Below, in pieces: positions 32,664 through 41,200 of a DNA stretch of 64,000 nucleotides (position 1 is its first letter; each line of letters opens with the position of its first letter). The notes beneath the pieces were generated by a model that saw only the letters and a program-made list of their open reading frames with translations, had not been told where the DNA came from and searched no databases. The stretch spans positions 62,001 to 126,000 of the forward strand of contig DATCKU010000043.1 in the NCBI GenBank assembly GCA_036564245.1. Reading direction: 5' to 3'. Position numbers and translations under genes: made by a program. The DNA is from Thermasporomyces sp036564245. GTDB taxonomy: Bacteria; Actinomycetota; Actinomycetes; Propionibacteriales; Actinopolymorphaceae.

Positions 32664-33739
32664 CAGCCGCACACCCGCTTGCCGGATCAGGCCTCGACGC
32701 GCGCCTCGTGGTGACCCGTGCGTCGTTCACCCTCGATCTCCGGCTGGAGATCGCTCCTGGCGAGGTGGTGGCGCTCCTCGGACCGAACGGCGCCGGCAAG
32801 ACCACGACGCTGCGCGCACTCGCTGGCCTGGTGCCGCTCACGGCCGGTTTCGTACGCCTCGACGGTGAGGTGCTCGAGGAGCCTGCGACGGGACTGCGCC
32901 TCCCGCCAGAGCGGCGCGAGCTCGGGGTGGTCTTTCAGGACTACCTGCTGTTTCCTCACCTGTCGGCGGTCGAGAACGTCGCGTTCGGTCTGCGCGCACG
33001 TCGGGTGCCGCGTCGCGAGGCACATGCCCGGGCACGCGTCTTCCTGGATCGGTTCGGGCTCGCCGAGCTGACCGAGGCGAAACCACGGCAGCTCTCGGGC
33101 GGCCAGGCACAACGGGTCGCACTGGCCCGAGCGCTTGCCGCCGAACCCCGATGCCTGCTGCTCGACGAACCGCTCGCCGCCCTTGATGCCGCGACCCGTG
33201 CGGACGTGCGGGCAGACCTCCGCCACCGGCTCGAGGCGTACGACGGGAGCTGTCTGCTGGTCACACACGATCCGCTGGATGCGATGGTGTTGGCCGACCG
33301 GCTGGTGGTGCTGGAAGGCGGCAGGGCCACGCAGGAGGGTGAGCCGGCAGAGGTCGCCTACAACCCGCGCACCGACTACGTGGCCACACTGGTCGGGCTG
33401 AACCTCTACCGAGGGCGGGCCGAGAGGGGTGTCGTCCAGCTCACCGGCGGCGGTGAGCTAGTCGCCGCCCAGCCTTTGTCGGGTCAGGTGCTCGTGGCCT
33501 TTCCGCCGGCCGCCGTCGCCTTGCACCGCACGCAGCCCGATGGATCTCCGCGTAACTGTTGGCCGGTGACGGTCACCGGGTTGGAGCGCCACGGTGACCT
33601 GGTGCGCGTACGGCTGGACGGCAAGCCCTCGGTGCTGGCCGACGTCACCCCTGGTGCCGTCGCCGAGCTCGGGATCGCGCCGAACGCCGCACTCTGGGCG
33701 GCGGTCAAGGCCACCGAGACCCGGATCTATCCCGCGTGA
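32660..33739 (+). CDS. modC: Molybdate ABC transporter ATPase ModC
   Basis: A 359-residue ATPase with Walker A GPNGAGKT, signature LSGGQAQRVALARALAAEP, Walker B CLLLDEPLAALD, the H-loop THDPLDA, and a C-terminal TOBE domain (about 295-359) that binds oxyanions. Its ATG overlaps the modB stop (ATGA). TOBE plus ModB pairing points to molybdate or tungstate; sulfate is less likely. The usual periplasmic-binding gene is absent. Confidence 0.87.
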   Translation: MTAAHPLAGSGLDARLVVTRASFTLDLRLEIAPGEVVALLGPNGAGKTTTLRALAGLVPLTAGFVRLDGEVLEEPATGLRLPPERRELGVVFQDYLLFPHLSAVENVAFGLRARRVPRREAHARARVFLDRFGLAELTEAKPRQLSGGQAQRVALARALAAEPRCLLLDEPLAALDAATRADVRADLRHRLEAYDGSCLLVTHDPLDAMVLADRLVVLEGGRATQEGEPAEVAYNPRTDYVATLVGLNLYRGRAERGVVQLTGGGELVAAQPLSGQVLVAFPPAAVALHRTQPDGSPRNCWPVTVTGLERHGDLVRVRLDGKPSVLADVTPGAVAELGIAPNAALWAAVKATETRIYPA

Positions 33740-33875
33740 CAGGACGCGGGGTGATCGTGAAGAGCGAGCCCCGACAGACCGATCCTCGCTGAGCCGGTGC
33801 TCTCCTGGCGGCCAGGCGTCGCCGGGCGCAGCCCGCGGCCGTCGGCGGTCGCGGGTGATGGGTGATCGACGGTCG

Positions 33876-33902
33876 GCGACACGGCCGGTTTCGCCGTGTC
33901 GC
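33876..33902 (+). terminator. Perfect 10-bp hairpin after modC
   Basis: GCGACACGGC (33876-33885) pairs with GCCGTGTCGC (33893-33902) with a 7-nt loop. It lies between the modC stop and the aldo/keto reductase start and would end the modBC transcript, although no T-run follows. Confidence 0.55.
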
Positions 33903-33961
33903 AGCCAAGACCCGGGCGGGTCCCCTTGGCAGATCGCCGTCGACCCGGTAGGACGGCACGC

Positions 33962-34756
33962 ATGACGAAAATTGGACTCACATCTGATCTCACCGCCGAG
34001 CTGCCAGGCGGCGGGCGGATCCCACTCCTCGGGTTCGGCACCTGGCAGCTGCGTGACGAGGAGGCACGCCAGGCCGTCATCTGGGCGCTGGAGGCCGGAT
34101 ACCGGCACATCGACACGGCGACGGGGTACGGCAACGAAAGCCAGGTCGGCGCCGCCCTGCGCGCGAGTGGTGTGCCGCGGGAAGAGGTCTTCATCACGAC
34201 GAAGCTGCCGCCCGACCACGTGGGTCGGGAGCGCCAGACGCTCGAGGAGAGCCTGCAGAACCTCGGCGTTTCGTACCTCGACCTCTGGCTCGTCCACTGG
34301 CCACCCGGCGGCACCGCGGGTGTCAGCTCCTGGCGCGTCTTCATCGAGGCCCAGAAGGAGGGTCTCGTCCGCCACATCGGAGTCAGCAACTACTCCCTCG
34401 AGCAGATCGACGAGCTGGTCACCGAGACCGGGAAGGCGCCGGCGGTCAACCAGATCAAGTGGAGTCCGTTCCAGTTCGATCGGGCGCTGCTCGACGGTCA
34501 CCGCTCCCGTTCCGTGGTGCTGGAGGGCTACAGCCCCTTCCGGGCGGCTCGCCTGGACCATCCGGTGCTGGCGGAGATCGGACGCAAGTACGGCAAGACG
34601 CCGGCACAGGTGATCGTCCGCTGGCACCTCGAGCACGGCGTCGTGGTGATCCCGAAGTCGGCCAACCGCGACCGCATCGTGTCGAACGTCGACGTGCTCG
34701 ACTTCACCCTGAGCGCGGACGAGGTGGCGTCGATCGACGCGCTGGCCGAGGACTAG
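33962..34756 (+). CDS. Aldo/keto reductase
   Basis: A 264-residue NADPH-dependent oxidoreductase of the AKR superfamily (AKR5-like). It has the catalytic set Asp in YRHIDTATGYGNE, Tyr in the same loop, Lys in FITTKLPPD, and His in LWLVHWP. The NADPH site is VIPKSANRDRI. The ATG at 33962 fits the family start (GLTSDLTAELPGGGRIPLLG). It stands alone between the mod genes and the surface-protein gene, and its substrate is unknown. Confidence 0.92.
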   Translation: MTKIGLTSDLTAELPGGGRIPLLGFGTWQLRDEEARQAVIWALEAGYRHIDTATGYGNESQVGAALRASGVPREEVFITTKLPPDHVGRERQTLEESLQNLGVSYLDLWLVHWPPGGTAGVSSWRVFIEAQKEGLVRHIGVSNYSLEQIDELVTETGKAPAVNQIKWSPFQFDRALLDGHRSRSVVLEGYSPFRAARLDHPVLAEIGRKYGKTPAQVIVRWHLEHGVVVIPKSANRDRIVSNVDVLDFTLSADEVASIDALAED

Positions 34757-34884
34757 GCGACAGGCAGGACCGGCAAGCGGCGGGCTGGCGCCGACCGCGT
34801 TGCCCGATCAGGCGTCGGGACAAATCGGATAAATCATCACAGAGGCGTAACTTCCACCTAAATCGCTCGTTCCACCACACACAA

Positions 34885-34934
34885 CGGAATTCCGCCAAGG
34901 CCACAAGGGAGCCTTGGGGGGCAGGCGGATTCCG
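34885..34934 (+). promoter_or_regulatory. Nested hairpin in the 5' leader of the surface-protein gene
   Basis: The outer arms CGGAATTCCGCC (34885-34896) and GGCGGATTCCG (34924-34934) nearly pair. Inside them CCAAGGC (34895-34901) and GCCTTGG (34911-34917) pair perfectly. The structure ends 16 nt before the GTG start and could hide or expose the ribosome site. Confidence 0.45.
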
Positions 34935-34949
34935 CGAACGTGGAGGGAC

Positions 34950-36512
34950 GTGACAGCCTCGATGGTGATGCGTGGACCGGGATCCTCCCCGGAAAAGCCC
35001 ATCCGAGCTGGAGCGTGGGCAGGGCGTGCCGCAATCGTCGGCGCCAGCGTCGCTGTGGTGACCGCCCTCGCCGCCGCTCCAGCCGCTGCCCAGGCGGGTA
35101 GCGCCGGTGCCAGCCCGAGCAGCGACGACAAGGTCGCAACCAAGCCCGATGTCGTCGCCAGCGCAGCGGCCAGCGCGCTCAGCGCCCGGCTGGGAGGCCA
35201 GATCGCAGGCAGTGGCGGCTACATCTCGGTGCACGACGGTGTGCTGGAGAGTCTGTCCGGGGTCAAGACCCCCGAGCTACCGGTCATCGGCGACCAGGAG
35301 CTCGTGACCGCGGGCGCGCTCAGCCAGGACGCCGCCTCGACGGACACCGGGTACGCCGCGGCGTGTGCAGGGTTGATTGGCGGCACTGGCGTCGTCAAGA
35401 TCGGCTCCGGCAACAGCTGCATCATCACCGCTGACGGTCGGATTGCACTGTCGCTCGGCACCCTCGACGCCCTCGGTCTGGCTGGACTACTGGGTGGCGA
35501 GCTGCCTGGCCTTCCGGCGCTGCCCCAGGTGCCGGGTGTCGGTGACCTCACGGGCGACCTTCCTGCGGTGAGCGACCTGACCGGCAGCCTGCCCGCGGTC
35601 GGCGACGTCACGGGTGAGCTCCCGGCGGTCGAGGACATCGCGAAGGGTGTTCCGGAGACCCTGCCTGGCGTGACCGGCAGCCTGCCGGTGACTGGTGACC
35701 TGGCCGGCAACCTCTCCGGTCTTGCTGGCCTGCCGCTGCCCACCCTTCCGAACCTGGAGACTCCGGAGCTCGCCGTTCCGGACCTCGCGCTCGACAGCCT
35801 CAACCTGCCGGCGCTCAGTGCTGACAGTCTCCCGGCCATCGAGCTCATGATCGTCGGTAAGTCGATCAGCGCCCAGTGCCTGGCGACTCCGAAGGAGCTC
35901 TTCGGCGAGACCAGCCCCATCGACGCCAAGCTGGTTGCCGTTGTGGCAGGCCAGGAGGTCACGATCGCCGAGCTCCCGTCGAAGGGCCTCACCGAGGTCA
36001 ACCTGACCGATGTGCTCGACAAGGTGCAGGCCGTGCTGCCGATGCAGGCGAGCAGCGTGCTGACCCAGGTCCTGGCTGCGATCCCGGCCGACCAGCTCAA
36101 CGCCGTGCGGCTGGCTGACATCAAGATCGGAGCGCAGGAGGTGAAGTCCGGCACGATCACCGTGACCGGTCTCGGTGTCCAGACGATGTTCCCGGGTCTG
36201 CTCGACGTGGCGCTTGCTCAGGTGACCTGCAGCAGCAACGGGTATGTCGCGGACAAGGGCGCCGCGCTCAAGGCTGGGGCTGCCGCGCCGCAGGCCGGCG
36301 CTGGTGCCGCGGTGGAGAGCAACGGCTCTGAGGTGAAGGCTGGTGTCGAGGCCGGTGGTGTCAAAGGCGAGACCGCCGTGTCGACCGAAGGCACCTCCCT
36401 CGCCACCAACCAGAGCCCGGCTGTCAAGTTCGGCCTGGGTGCGGTCGCCGCGCTCATGCTGGCTGGCATCGGTCTCGCGGGCTTCAAGCTCCGCCGCCTG
36501 ATCCGGCACTGA
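34950..36512 (+). CDS. Large secreted, membrane-anchored surface protein
   Basis: A 520-residue protein with an N-terminal signal sequence (about 20-50, ending AAAPAAAQA), a long extracellular part rich in Gly, Leu and Pro, and a C-terminal membrane helix (GAVAALMLAGIGLAGFKL) before KLRRLIRH. Its middle has imperfect short repeats of the kind LTGxLPAVxDVTGxLP. There is no LPxTG sorting signal. Overall it resembles actinobacterial choice-of-anchor surface proteins. The GTG at 34950 is supported by GGAGGGAC. The gene is convergent with the AraC gene and ended by the strong hairpin at 36527-36561. Function unknown; possibly adhesion. Confidence 0.75.
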   Translation: MTASMVMRGPGSSPEKPIRAGAWAGRAAIVGASVAVVTALAAAPAAAQAGSAGASPSSDDKVATKPDVVASAAASALSARLGGQIAGSGGYISVHDGVLESLSGVKTPELPVIGDQELVTAGALSQDAASTDTGYAAACAGLIGGTGVVKIGSGNSCIITADGRIALSLGTLDALGLAGLLGGELPGLPALPQVPGVGDLTGDLPAVSDLTGSLPAVGDVTGELPAVEDIAKGVPETLPGVTGSLPVTGDLAGNLSGLAGLPLPTLPNLETPELAVPDLALDSLNLPALSADSLPAIELMIVGKSISAQCLATPKELFGETSPIDAKLVAVVAGQEVTIAELPSKGLTEVNLTDVLDKVQAVLPMQASSVLTQVLAAIPADQLNAVRLADIKIGAQEVKSGTITVTGLGVQTMFPGLLDVALAQVTCSSNGYVADKGAALKAGAAAPQAGAGAAVESNGSEVKAGVEAGGVKGETAVSTEGTSLATNQSPAVKFGLGAVAALMLAGIGLAGFKLRRLIRH

Positions 36513-36526
36513 GAAGGATCCAGGGT

Positions 36527-36561
36527 GTGAGGGCCGGTCGGCTAGGTCGACCGGCCCTCAC
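36527..36561. terminator. Strong bidirectional terminator
   Basis: GTGAGGGCCGGTCG (36527-36540) pairs perfectly over 14 bp with CGACCGGCCCTCAC (36548-36561), loop of 7. It lies between convergent genes. A short 12-bp direct repeat (GGCATACCGTGC at 36601-36612 and 36626-36637) follows it in the gap. Confidence 0.8.
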
Positions 36562-36648
36562 GTATGTCCGCGGCTATCCGACTGGCCGAGCTGATGGGCC
36601 GGCATACCGTGCCGCGCTACTGGACGGCATACCGTGCGTGGCTCGTGC

Positions 36649-37458
36649 TCACCCGTCGCGGGCCGACCCGTCTGGTTGCGCGCAACCACCCGACACGGCG
36701 GATCGAGCTGCCGTACGGATCCGGCCGGGAGACTGTCCGGTCGCCTTCTTCACGTGCCGGCTGAGGTGGCTTACCGAGTCGTACCCGGTGAGCTCGGCGA
36801 TCGCCTGCAGGGTCAAGGTCGAGTTGCGCAGATAGCCGATCGCGTGCCGCAGCCGTACCCCATGCATGTACGCCCGCAGCGTCGTCCCTCTGATCCGCGC
36901 GTAGTGCGCACGAAGCGTCGACTGTGACACGCCGAGCTCCCGCGCGATGTCTGCGATCTTCAGCCGAGAACCGAACCGTTCGTCGACGAGCCGTTCGGCT
37001 GCGACCACAAGGGACTCGGCCTCCGACACGGTGTTGACGTCGCGAGCCCTGCGCACGCGAAGGTCGAGCTCGGCGAGCAGCAACCGGACCAGCTCTTTGT
37101 GATCAGGTCCTGGATGGGCAATCTCGTGGGTGAGCGCGTCGAAGAGCCGACCAATCGTGCGGTCGCCGTCGTCGTAGCACAGGCGCGGCCACTGCCACGC
37201 GGCTGGCGCATCCACCTGCAGGAAGCGGTTCGTATAGCCGCCGTCGGTGTATTCGGCATGCCGCGTGTACGGGGGCGTGAGCAGGATCGTCCCGGGCGTT
37301 CCGTCGTACCACTCCTCGCCGATCGAGCAGCGCGCACGCCCGCGGACGTAGTAGACAAGCTCCCAGGACCCGTGGGCGTGCAGGGGAAAGTCCCGGCCTC
37401 TGCCTGCGACGTGCATCCCACCGCCGAGCAGTTGCAGCGGTGTGTCGTACGACGGCAT
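36649..37458 (-). CDS. AraC-family transcriptional regulator
   Basis: A 269-residue regulator with an N-terminal cupin-type sensor domain (HAHGSWELVYYVRGRARCSI) and a C-terminal double HTH of the AraC/XylS type (KIADIARELGVSQSTLRAHY and LTLQAIAELTGYDSVSHLSR). The cupin points to a sugar-like or other small ligand; its targets are not evident, and the adjacent DUF1648 gene lies 19 bp upstream of its start on the same strand. It is convergent with the surface-protein gene. Confidence 0.87.
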   Translation of the reverse strand: MPSYDTPLQLLGGGMHVAGRGRDFPLHAHGSWELVYYVRGRARCSIGEEWYDGTPGTILLTPPYTRHAEYTDGGYTNRFLQVDAPAAWQWPRLCYDDGDRTIGRLFDALTHEIAHPGPDHKELVRLLLAELDLRVRRARDVNTVSEAESLVVAAERLVDERFGSRLKIADIARELGVSQSTLRAHYARIRGTTLRAYMHGVRLRHAIGYLRNSTLTLQAIAELTGYDSVSHLSRHVKKATGQSPGRIRTAARSAVSGGCAQPDGSARDG

Positions 37459-37476
37459 GTGAACCCTGACTCTCGG

Positions 37477-38463
37477 TTAGGACGTCCGTGTGCGGGCGGC
37501 AAGAAGGCCGTTGATCAGCCCGGCTCCCCGCTCGGCGTCGTCGACGCTGATGCCGAGGGTGCCGCCGTCACGGTAACGGATGACGAGGCAGTCGCCTCCG
37601 CGGATCATGATCGTGGCGCTGCCTGGCAGGCCTCGGTATCCCCAACCGCCGACCTCATGTGGCATGCGCCTCTCGGCCCACGCGTCGTCGAGCTCGGTGA
37701 GCCCTACTCGCCGAACCGGCCACCGCAACGGGCCGAACGCGATACCGAGCCCTGCTTCGGTGACCTGGACGCGGATCGTGGAGATCGCGAGGCCGGCGAT
37801 GCCGGTCAGGGCGAACGAGCCGGCGGCGAGCCAGAGCCACGGGGAGGGGCGGAGAACCACGATGACGAGGGCGAGGACGACCCCCACCGTGAGAAAGGCC
37901 CACCCAAGGCCGAGCAGGATGCCGTTGGTGGCGGCCGACACCCAGGTGACGCGCTCGCCGGGTTTGGGAGTGAGGACGCGGCGGCGCGAGTCGCTCGGCC
38001 GGACAGGCTCGTCCGGCCCACGACGCCCGAGGAGGTACGCCAGCGCGCCGACGCCGAACGTCGCGGCGAAGAGCGCGAAGGGCTGCCAGGTGAGGGGCCG
38101 GGCCGCACGCCAGGTGGTCACGTCGAGATTGGCCCAGACGGTGAGCGCCATGACGCCGGGGACGAACGTGCCAGCCCAGGCGAGGCCCGCGACGACGCAT
38201 GCGCGGACTGGCCGGCGGCGCAGCCCGACGCCGTGGATCGCGGCACCGAGGCATGGCGTGGTGAGGACCGCGAACAGCACGAGCGCGATCACCAGCACCG
38301 CGGTGAGTGACATGGAGTCGTCGGGTCGACCCGACGTGCCCCAGTGGCTCGCCACGGGGTCGGGAAGACGGTGGGCGACGGCCAGGGGCAGCGCTGCCAC
38401 AAGCCCGGCGGTGAGCAGCGTCCATGCGCAGGCGGCCAGGACGAAACGGGCCCGGAAGGTCAT
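37477..38463 (-). CDS. DUF1648-domain membrane protein
   Basis: A 328-residue protein with about six membrane helices and an N-terminal DUF1648 signature (HRLPDPVASHWGTSGRPDDSM). The C-terminal ~100 residues form a soluble beta-rich domain (RVQVTEAGLGIAFGPLRWPV). DUF1648 proteins are commonly encoded beside YtrA-type GntR regulators, as here, where the start overlaps the regulator's stop in an ATGA. They are thought to respond to envelope stress, but the molecular function is unknown. Confidence 0.82.
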   Translation of the reverse strand: MTFRARFVLAACAWTLLTAGLVAALPLAVAHRLPDPVASHWGTSGRPDDSMSLTAVLVIALVLFAVLTTPCLGAAIHGVGLRRRPVRACVVAGLAWAGTFVPGVMALTVWANLDVTTWRAARPLTWQPFALFAATFGVGALAYLLGRRGPDEPVRPSDSRRRVLTPKPGERVTWVSAATNGILLGLGWAFLTVGVVLALVIVVLRPSPWLWLAAGSFALTGIAGLAISTIRVQVTEAGLGIAFGPLRWPVRRVGLTELDDAWAERRMPHEVGGWGYRGLPGSATIMIRGGDCLVIRYRDGGTLGISVDDAERGAGLINGLLAARTRTS

Positions 38464-38807
38464 GACGACTCCTCGATCAAGGTGATGACGTCGCGCGGCT
38501 CGAGGCCGTAGCGCTTGGCGGAGGTGAGCAGGTCACGCACCTGCGGACGCAGAACGGCCCGCGGGTCAGGAGCGCGCACGACGGAGATCCCGCGACCTCG
38601 GCGGAACTCCACGAGACCCTCGTCGCGCAGGTCCCGTAGGGCACGGAGCACGGTGTTGACGTTGACGCCCAACGCGGCGGCGATGTCACGCGCGGGTGGC
38701 AGGCGCTCACCCGGACGTACTTCCGCCTCAGCGATCGAACGTCGTACGGCCGTCGCCACCTGCTCGTGCAGGGGACGTGGATCGTTGAGATCCAGTTTCA
38801 GCAGCAT
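38460..38807 (-). CDS. GntR-family regulator, YtrA type
   Basis: A 115-residue regulator with an N-terminal winged HTH (PLHEQVATAVRRSIAEAEVR, then LPPARDIAAALGVNVNTVLR) and a short C-terminal helix domain rather than a full ligand-binding domain, the YtrA subfamily. The ATG at 38807 lies inside a 33-bp perfect palindrome that is very probably its own operator, so the mRNA may be leaderless and tightly self-controlled. It is coupled to the DUF1648 gene. Confidence 0.9.
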   Translation of the reverse strand: MLLKLDLNDPRPLHEQVATAVRRSIAEAEVRPGERLPPARDIAAALGVNVNTVLRALRDLRDEGLVEFRRGRGISVVRAPDPRAVLRPQVRDLLTSAKRYGLEPRDVITLIEESS

Positions 38808-38834
38808 GGTGCTATTGACAATAGCACCATGCTG
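38802..38834. promoter_or_regulatory. 33-bp perfect palindromic operator of the GntR gene
   Basis: CAGCATGGTGCTATTG (38802-38817), a single A at 38818, and CAATAGCACCATGCTG (38819-38834) form a perfect inverted repeat. It overlaps the start codon of the GntR gene. AT-rich centres like this are typical operators of YtrA-type repressors. Confidence 0.85.
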
Positions 38835-38876
38835 AACTGGCTCGATCGTGCGAGGGTGCAGCGAGGTCGTACGACG

Positions 38877-39576
38877 TCAGGCGAACCCGGACTCCCGGAT
38901 CGTGATGTTGAGCCGGCCGTGCGCCAGCCCGATGTCGGGCATCGGATCGGATGGCGACGTGAGGATTCCTTTGGGTACGCCGTGAAAGGCGAGCCGCGAC
39001 GGTCCACCGAAGACGAAGAGGTCGCCAGACCGAAGCTCGATGTCGGTCCAGGGGCGGTTGCGATTCTGCGTGTTGCCGAACCGGAAGAGGCAGGGCGCGC
39101 CCAGGCTCAGCGAGACCACAGGAGCGAGGCTCTTCTCGTCGCGATCCTGGTGCATGCCTAGGGTGGCGTTCTCGTCGTAGAAGTTCACGAGCGCGATGTC
39201 GGGTTGGTACGCCTCGGCTGCGCGTGGGTCCTCGTACGCCTCAGCGACCGCGCCTTGCCAGATCACCAAGCCAGGAAGGGAACTCCTTCACCGGCGTTCG
39301 ACCGTCGTCGACGGTGCGCGAGTAGTTGCGAGGCTGGTCCGCAGAGCCCGAGCGACCTCGTGAGGAGCTACGAGTGGGCGACCAGTGCCAGCCCAGGCAC
39401 ACGGTCTGCACTGACATCAGGTGTCCGCTCGGCAGCCTTGTGTGTCGCATGCCGGCGTTCCCCGACGCCCAGTCCCGGCATGCCTCGACCAGCCGACGCT
39501 GCGTCTTGAGGTCGAGCCAGTCGGGAACGTGCACGGCGCCGGGGGCGATCAGCGTGCGGGTTCGGGGAACGAGCAC
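38877..39576 (-). pseudogene. alkB: alkB-type 2-oxoglutarate dioxygenase gene with a frameshift
   Basis: Two minus-strand frames together encode AlkB. The first (from a GTG at 39576) runs PGAVHVPDWL through HLMSVQTVCLGWHWSP to FPSWLGDLARR. The second continues AVAEAYEDPRAAEAYQPDIA with the iron site MHQDRDE (H-x-D), the second His in LAFHGVPKG, and the 2-oxoglutarate/substrate arginines in RLNITIRESG. The shift falls near 39255 in a CGCG run and is explained by loss of two bases (or gain of one), giving a premature TGA. Every key residue survives, so the damage is recent or a sequencing error. AlkB repairs alkylated DNA bases. Confidence 0.82.
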
Positions 39577-39585
39577 CTACCCATA

Positions 39586-40518
39586 ATGGACGCCATGACG
39601 AAGACCTCGCGCCACCCCAAGATCCACATCGGCCCCAAGTCTCTTCCCGAGCTCGTGGATGCGGTCAAACGAGCCGGCGGCGAGCTCACCGACCTGGCGA
39701 GTGAAGCCGAAGGACTGGTCTGGTGGGGCGGATCGCCGGGGGACTTCGTCAAGCTCGACCATCCAGGCCTGCGCTGGGTGCAGCTTCCGTCGGCTGGCGT
39801 CGAGGAGTGGGTGCGCTCCGGTGTGCTTCGACCTGATGTCGTCTACACCAGTGCCGTCGGCAGCTATGCCGAGTCTGTCGCCGAACACGCGCTGGCGCTC
39901 ATGTTGGCGTGCGTACGAGAGCTCCACCACCTGGCGCGGTCCGACACCTGGACCCGACCGGACGTGGGCACGCTCTTCGACTCCACCGTGGGGATCGTGG
40001 GTTGTGGCGGGATCGGCCGGGAGCTGATCCGGCTGCTCGCGCCGTTCCGGACGCGGATCCTCGCGGTCACCAGGTCAGGGACCCCGGTGCCGGGTGCGAG
40101 CCGTACGGTCGATCCCGGCGGGCTGGAGGAAGTGCTCAGCGCCTCGGACTTCATCGTCATCGGCGCGCCCGCGACCGCCGAGACGCGGCACCTCATCGGT
40201 CGCCGTGAGCTCGAGCTGATGCCGCCGCATTGCGTGCTAGTGAACATCGCCCGAGGCTCCTTGATCGACACCGAGGCGCTGGTGGAGGCGTTGGCGGCGG
40301 GTCGGATCGCGGGGGCCGGGCTCGACGTGACCGATCCCGAGCCGCTACCGGATGGTCACCCTCTGTGGACCGAGCCGCGTGCGTTGATCACCCCGCACGC
40401 CGCCAATCCGGCGCGCATGCTGATTCCTCGCCTGGCGGAGCGCGTGGCCGAGAACGTCGGCCGATACGCCCGCGGCGAGGAGCTGCTCGGCTTGATCGAT
40501 CTCTCCCGGGGCTACTGA
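39586..40518 (+). CDS. D-2-hydroxyacid dehydrogenase family protein
   Basis: A 310-residue oxidoreductase with the Rossmann motif GCGGIGRELIRLL and the catalytic set Arg in NIARGSLID, Glu in DPEPLPDGHP, and His in LITPHAANP. It is NAD(P)-dependent and probably reduces a 2-keto acid such as glyoxylate or hydroxypyruvate. The ATG at 39586 lies only 9 bp from the alkB start on the other strand, so the two divergent genes share a very short promoter region. Confidence 0.9.
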   Translation: MDAMTKTSRHPKIHIGPKSLPELVDAVKRAGGELTDLASEAEGLVWWGGSPGDFVKLDHPGLRWVQLPSAGVEEWVRSGVLRPDVVYTSAVGSYAESVAEHALALMLACVRELHHLARSDTWTRPDVGTLFDSTVGIVGCGGIGRELIRLLAPFRTRILAVTRSGTPVPGASRTVDPGGLEEVLSASDFIVIGAPATAETRHLIGRRELELMPPHCVLVNIARGSLIDTEALVEALAAGRIAGAGLDVTDPEPLPDGHPLWTEPRALITPHAANPARMLIPRLAERVAENVGRYARGEELLGLIDLSRGY

Positions 40519-40673
40519 GTCCGGCCAACCTTCCTTCCAGGCTCCCAGCTCCAAATGATCACGTTACGTCGGCGTTCGGCGCCTTACAGCAGCCTCCACG
40601 CATGGCTTGGGAAACGAAAGGCCACGTCAGGTATCGGTGGCGCGGTGGATGTCCGCGAGCAGGCTCTCGATAC

Positions 40674-40717
40674 TCCGGACGTGCCACCTCTCGAGTCCGG
40701 ACGTACCAGCTCTCGAG
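40674..40717 (+). repeat. 22-bp tandem repeat, two copies
   Basis: TCCGGACGTGCCACCTCTCGAG (40674-40695) is followed directly by a second copy differing at two positions (40696-40717). Just upstream of tRNA-Arg in an otherwise gene-free stretch (40519-40940). Confidence 0.7.
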
Positions 40718-40940
40718 AGCCGCCTCGCTCGAGTGCCTGGAATACGTCGTCCGACGTCGGCGCCGAGGTCGCAACCGGATGGCCATCAGGTGGAGCGACG
40801 CCCGGTCCCTGGCTGACCACCCTCGGTCGTCTTGTTCGGGCTTGCGGTAAATCTCCTGATTGCTCGGTCTGCCAGTAGGGTTGTCGGTGCCTGAGCAGGG
40901 TGCTGACAGGTGTCGGTAGGCTGTGATCGGTCGAGTCGAG

Positions 40941-41013
40941 GCCCCCGTAGCTCAGGGGATAGAGCGTCGGTTTCCTAAACCGTGCGTCGCAGGTTCGAAT
41001 CCTGCCGGGGGCA
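40941..41013 (+). tRNA. tRNA-Arg (anticodon CCT)
   Basis: Acceptor GCCCCCG/CGGGGGC, D arm GCTC...GAGC, anticodon stem with loop TTCCTAA (anticodon CCT, codon AGG), and T arm GCAGG-TTCGAAT-CCTGC. CCA is not encoded. Its 3' end faces the variable region to the right, a typical integration site for islands, though no duplicate of the 3' half was found by eye downstream. Confidence 0.95.
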
Positions 41014-41200
41014 CACCTCCTGATCACCCCGAATCTGCCTCTGACCTGCGGATATGCGCGAGCCCGACCAACTCGCCAGTCCGGCTGGGCACAGCTGTCA
41101 CCGACGAATCCCAGTGCCCGTATCGTGCCCGCCGGCTCTGCTACCTGCGGTCGGATACCTGCCGATCGGAAGTCGGCGCAGGCAGGCAACCGGATGGCGG

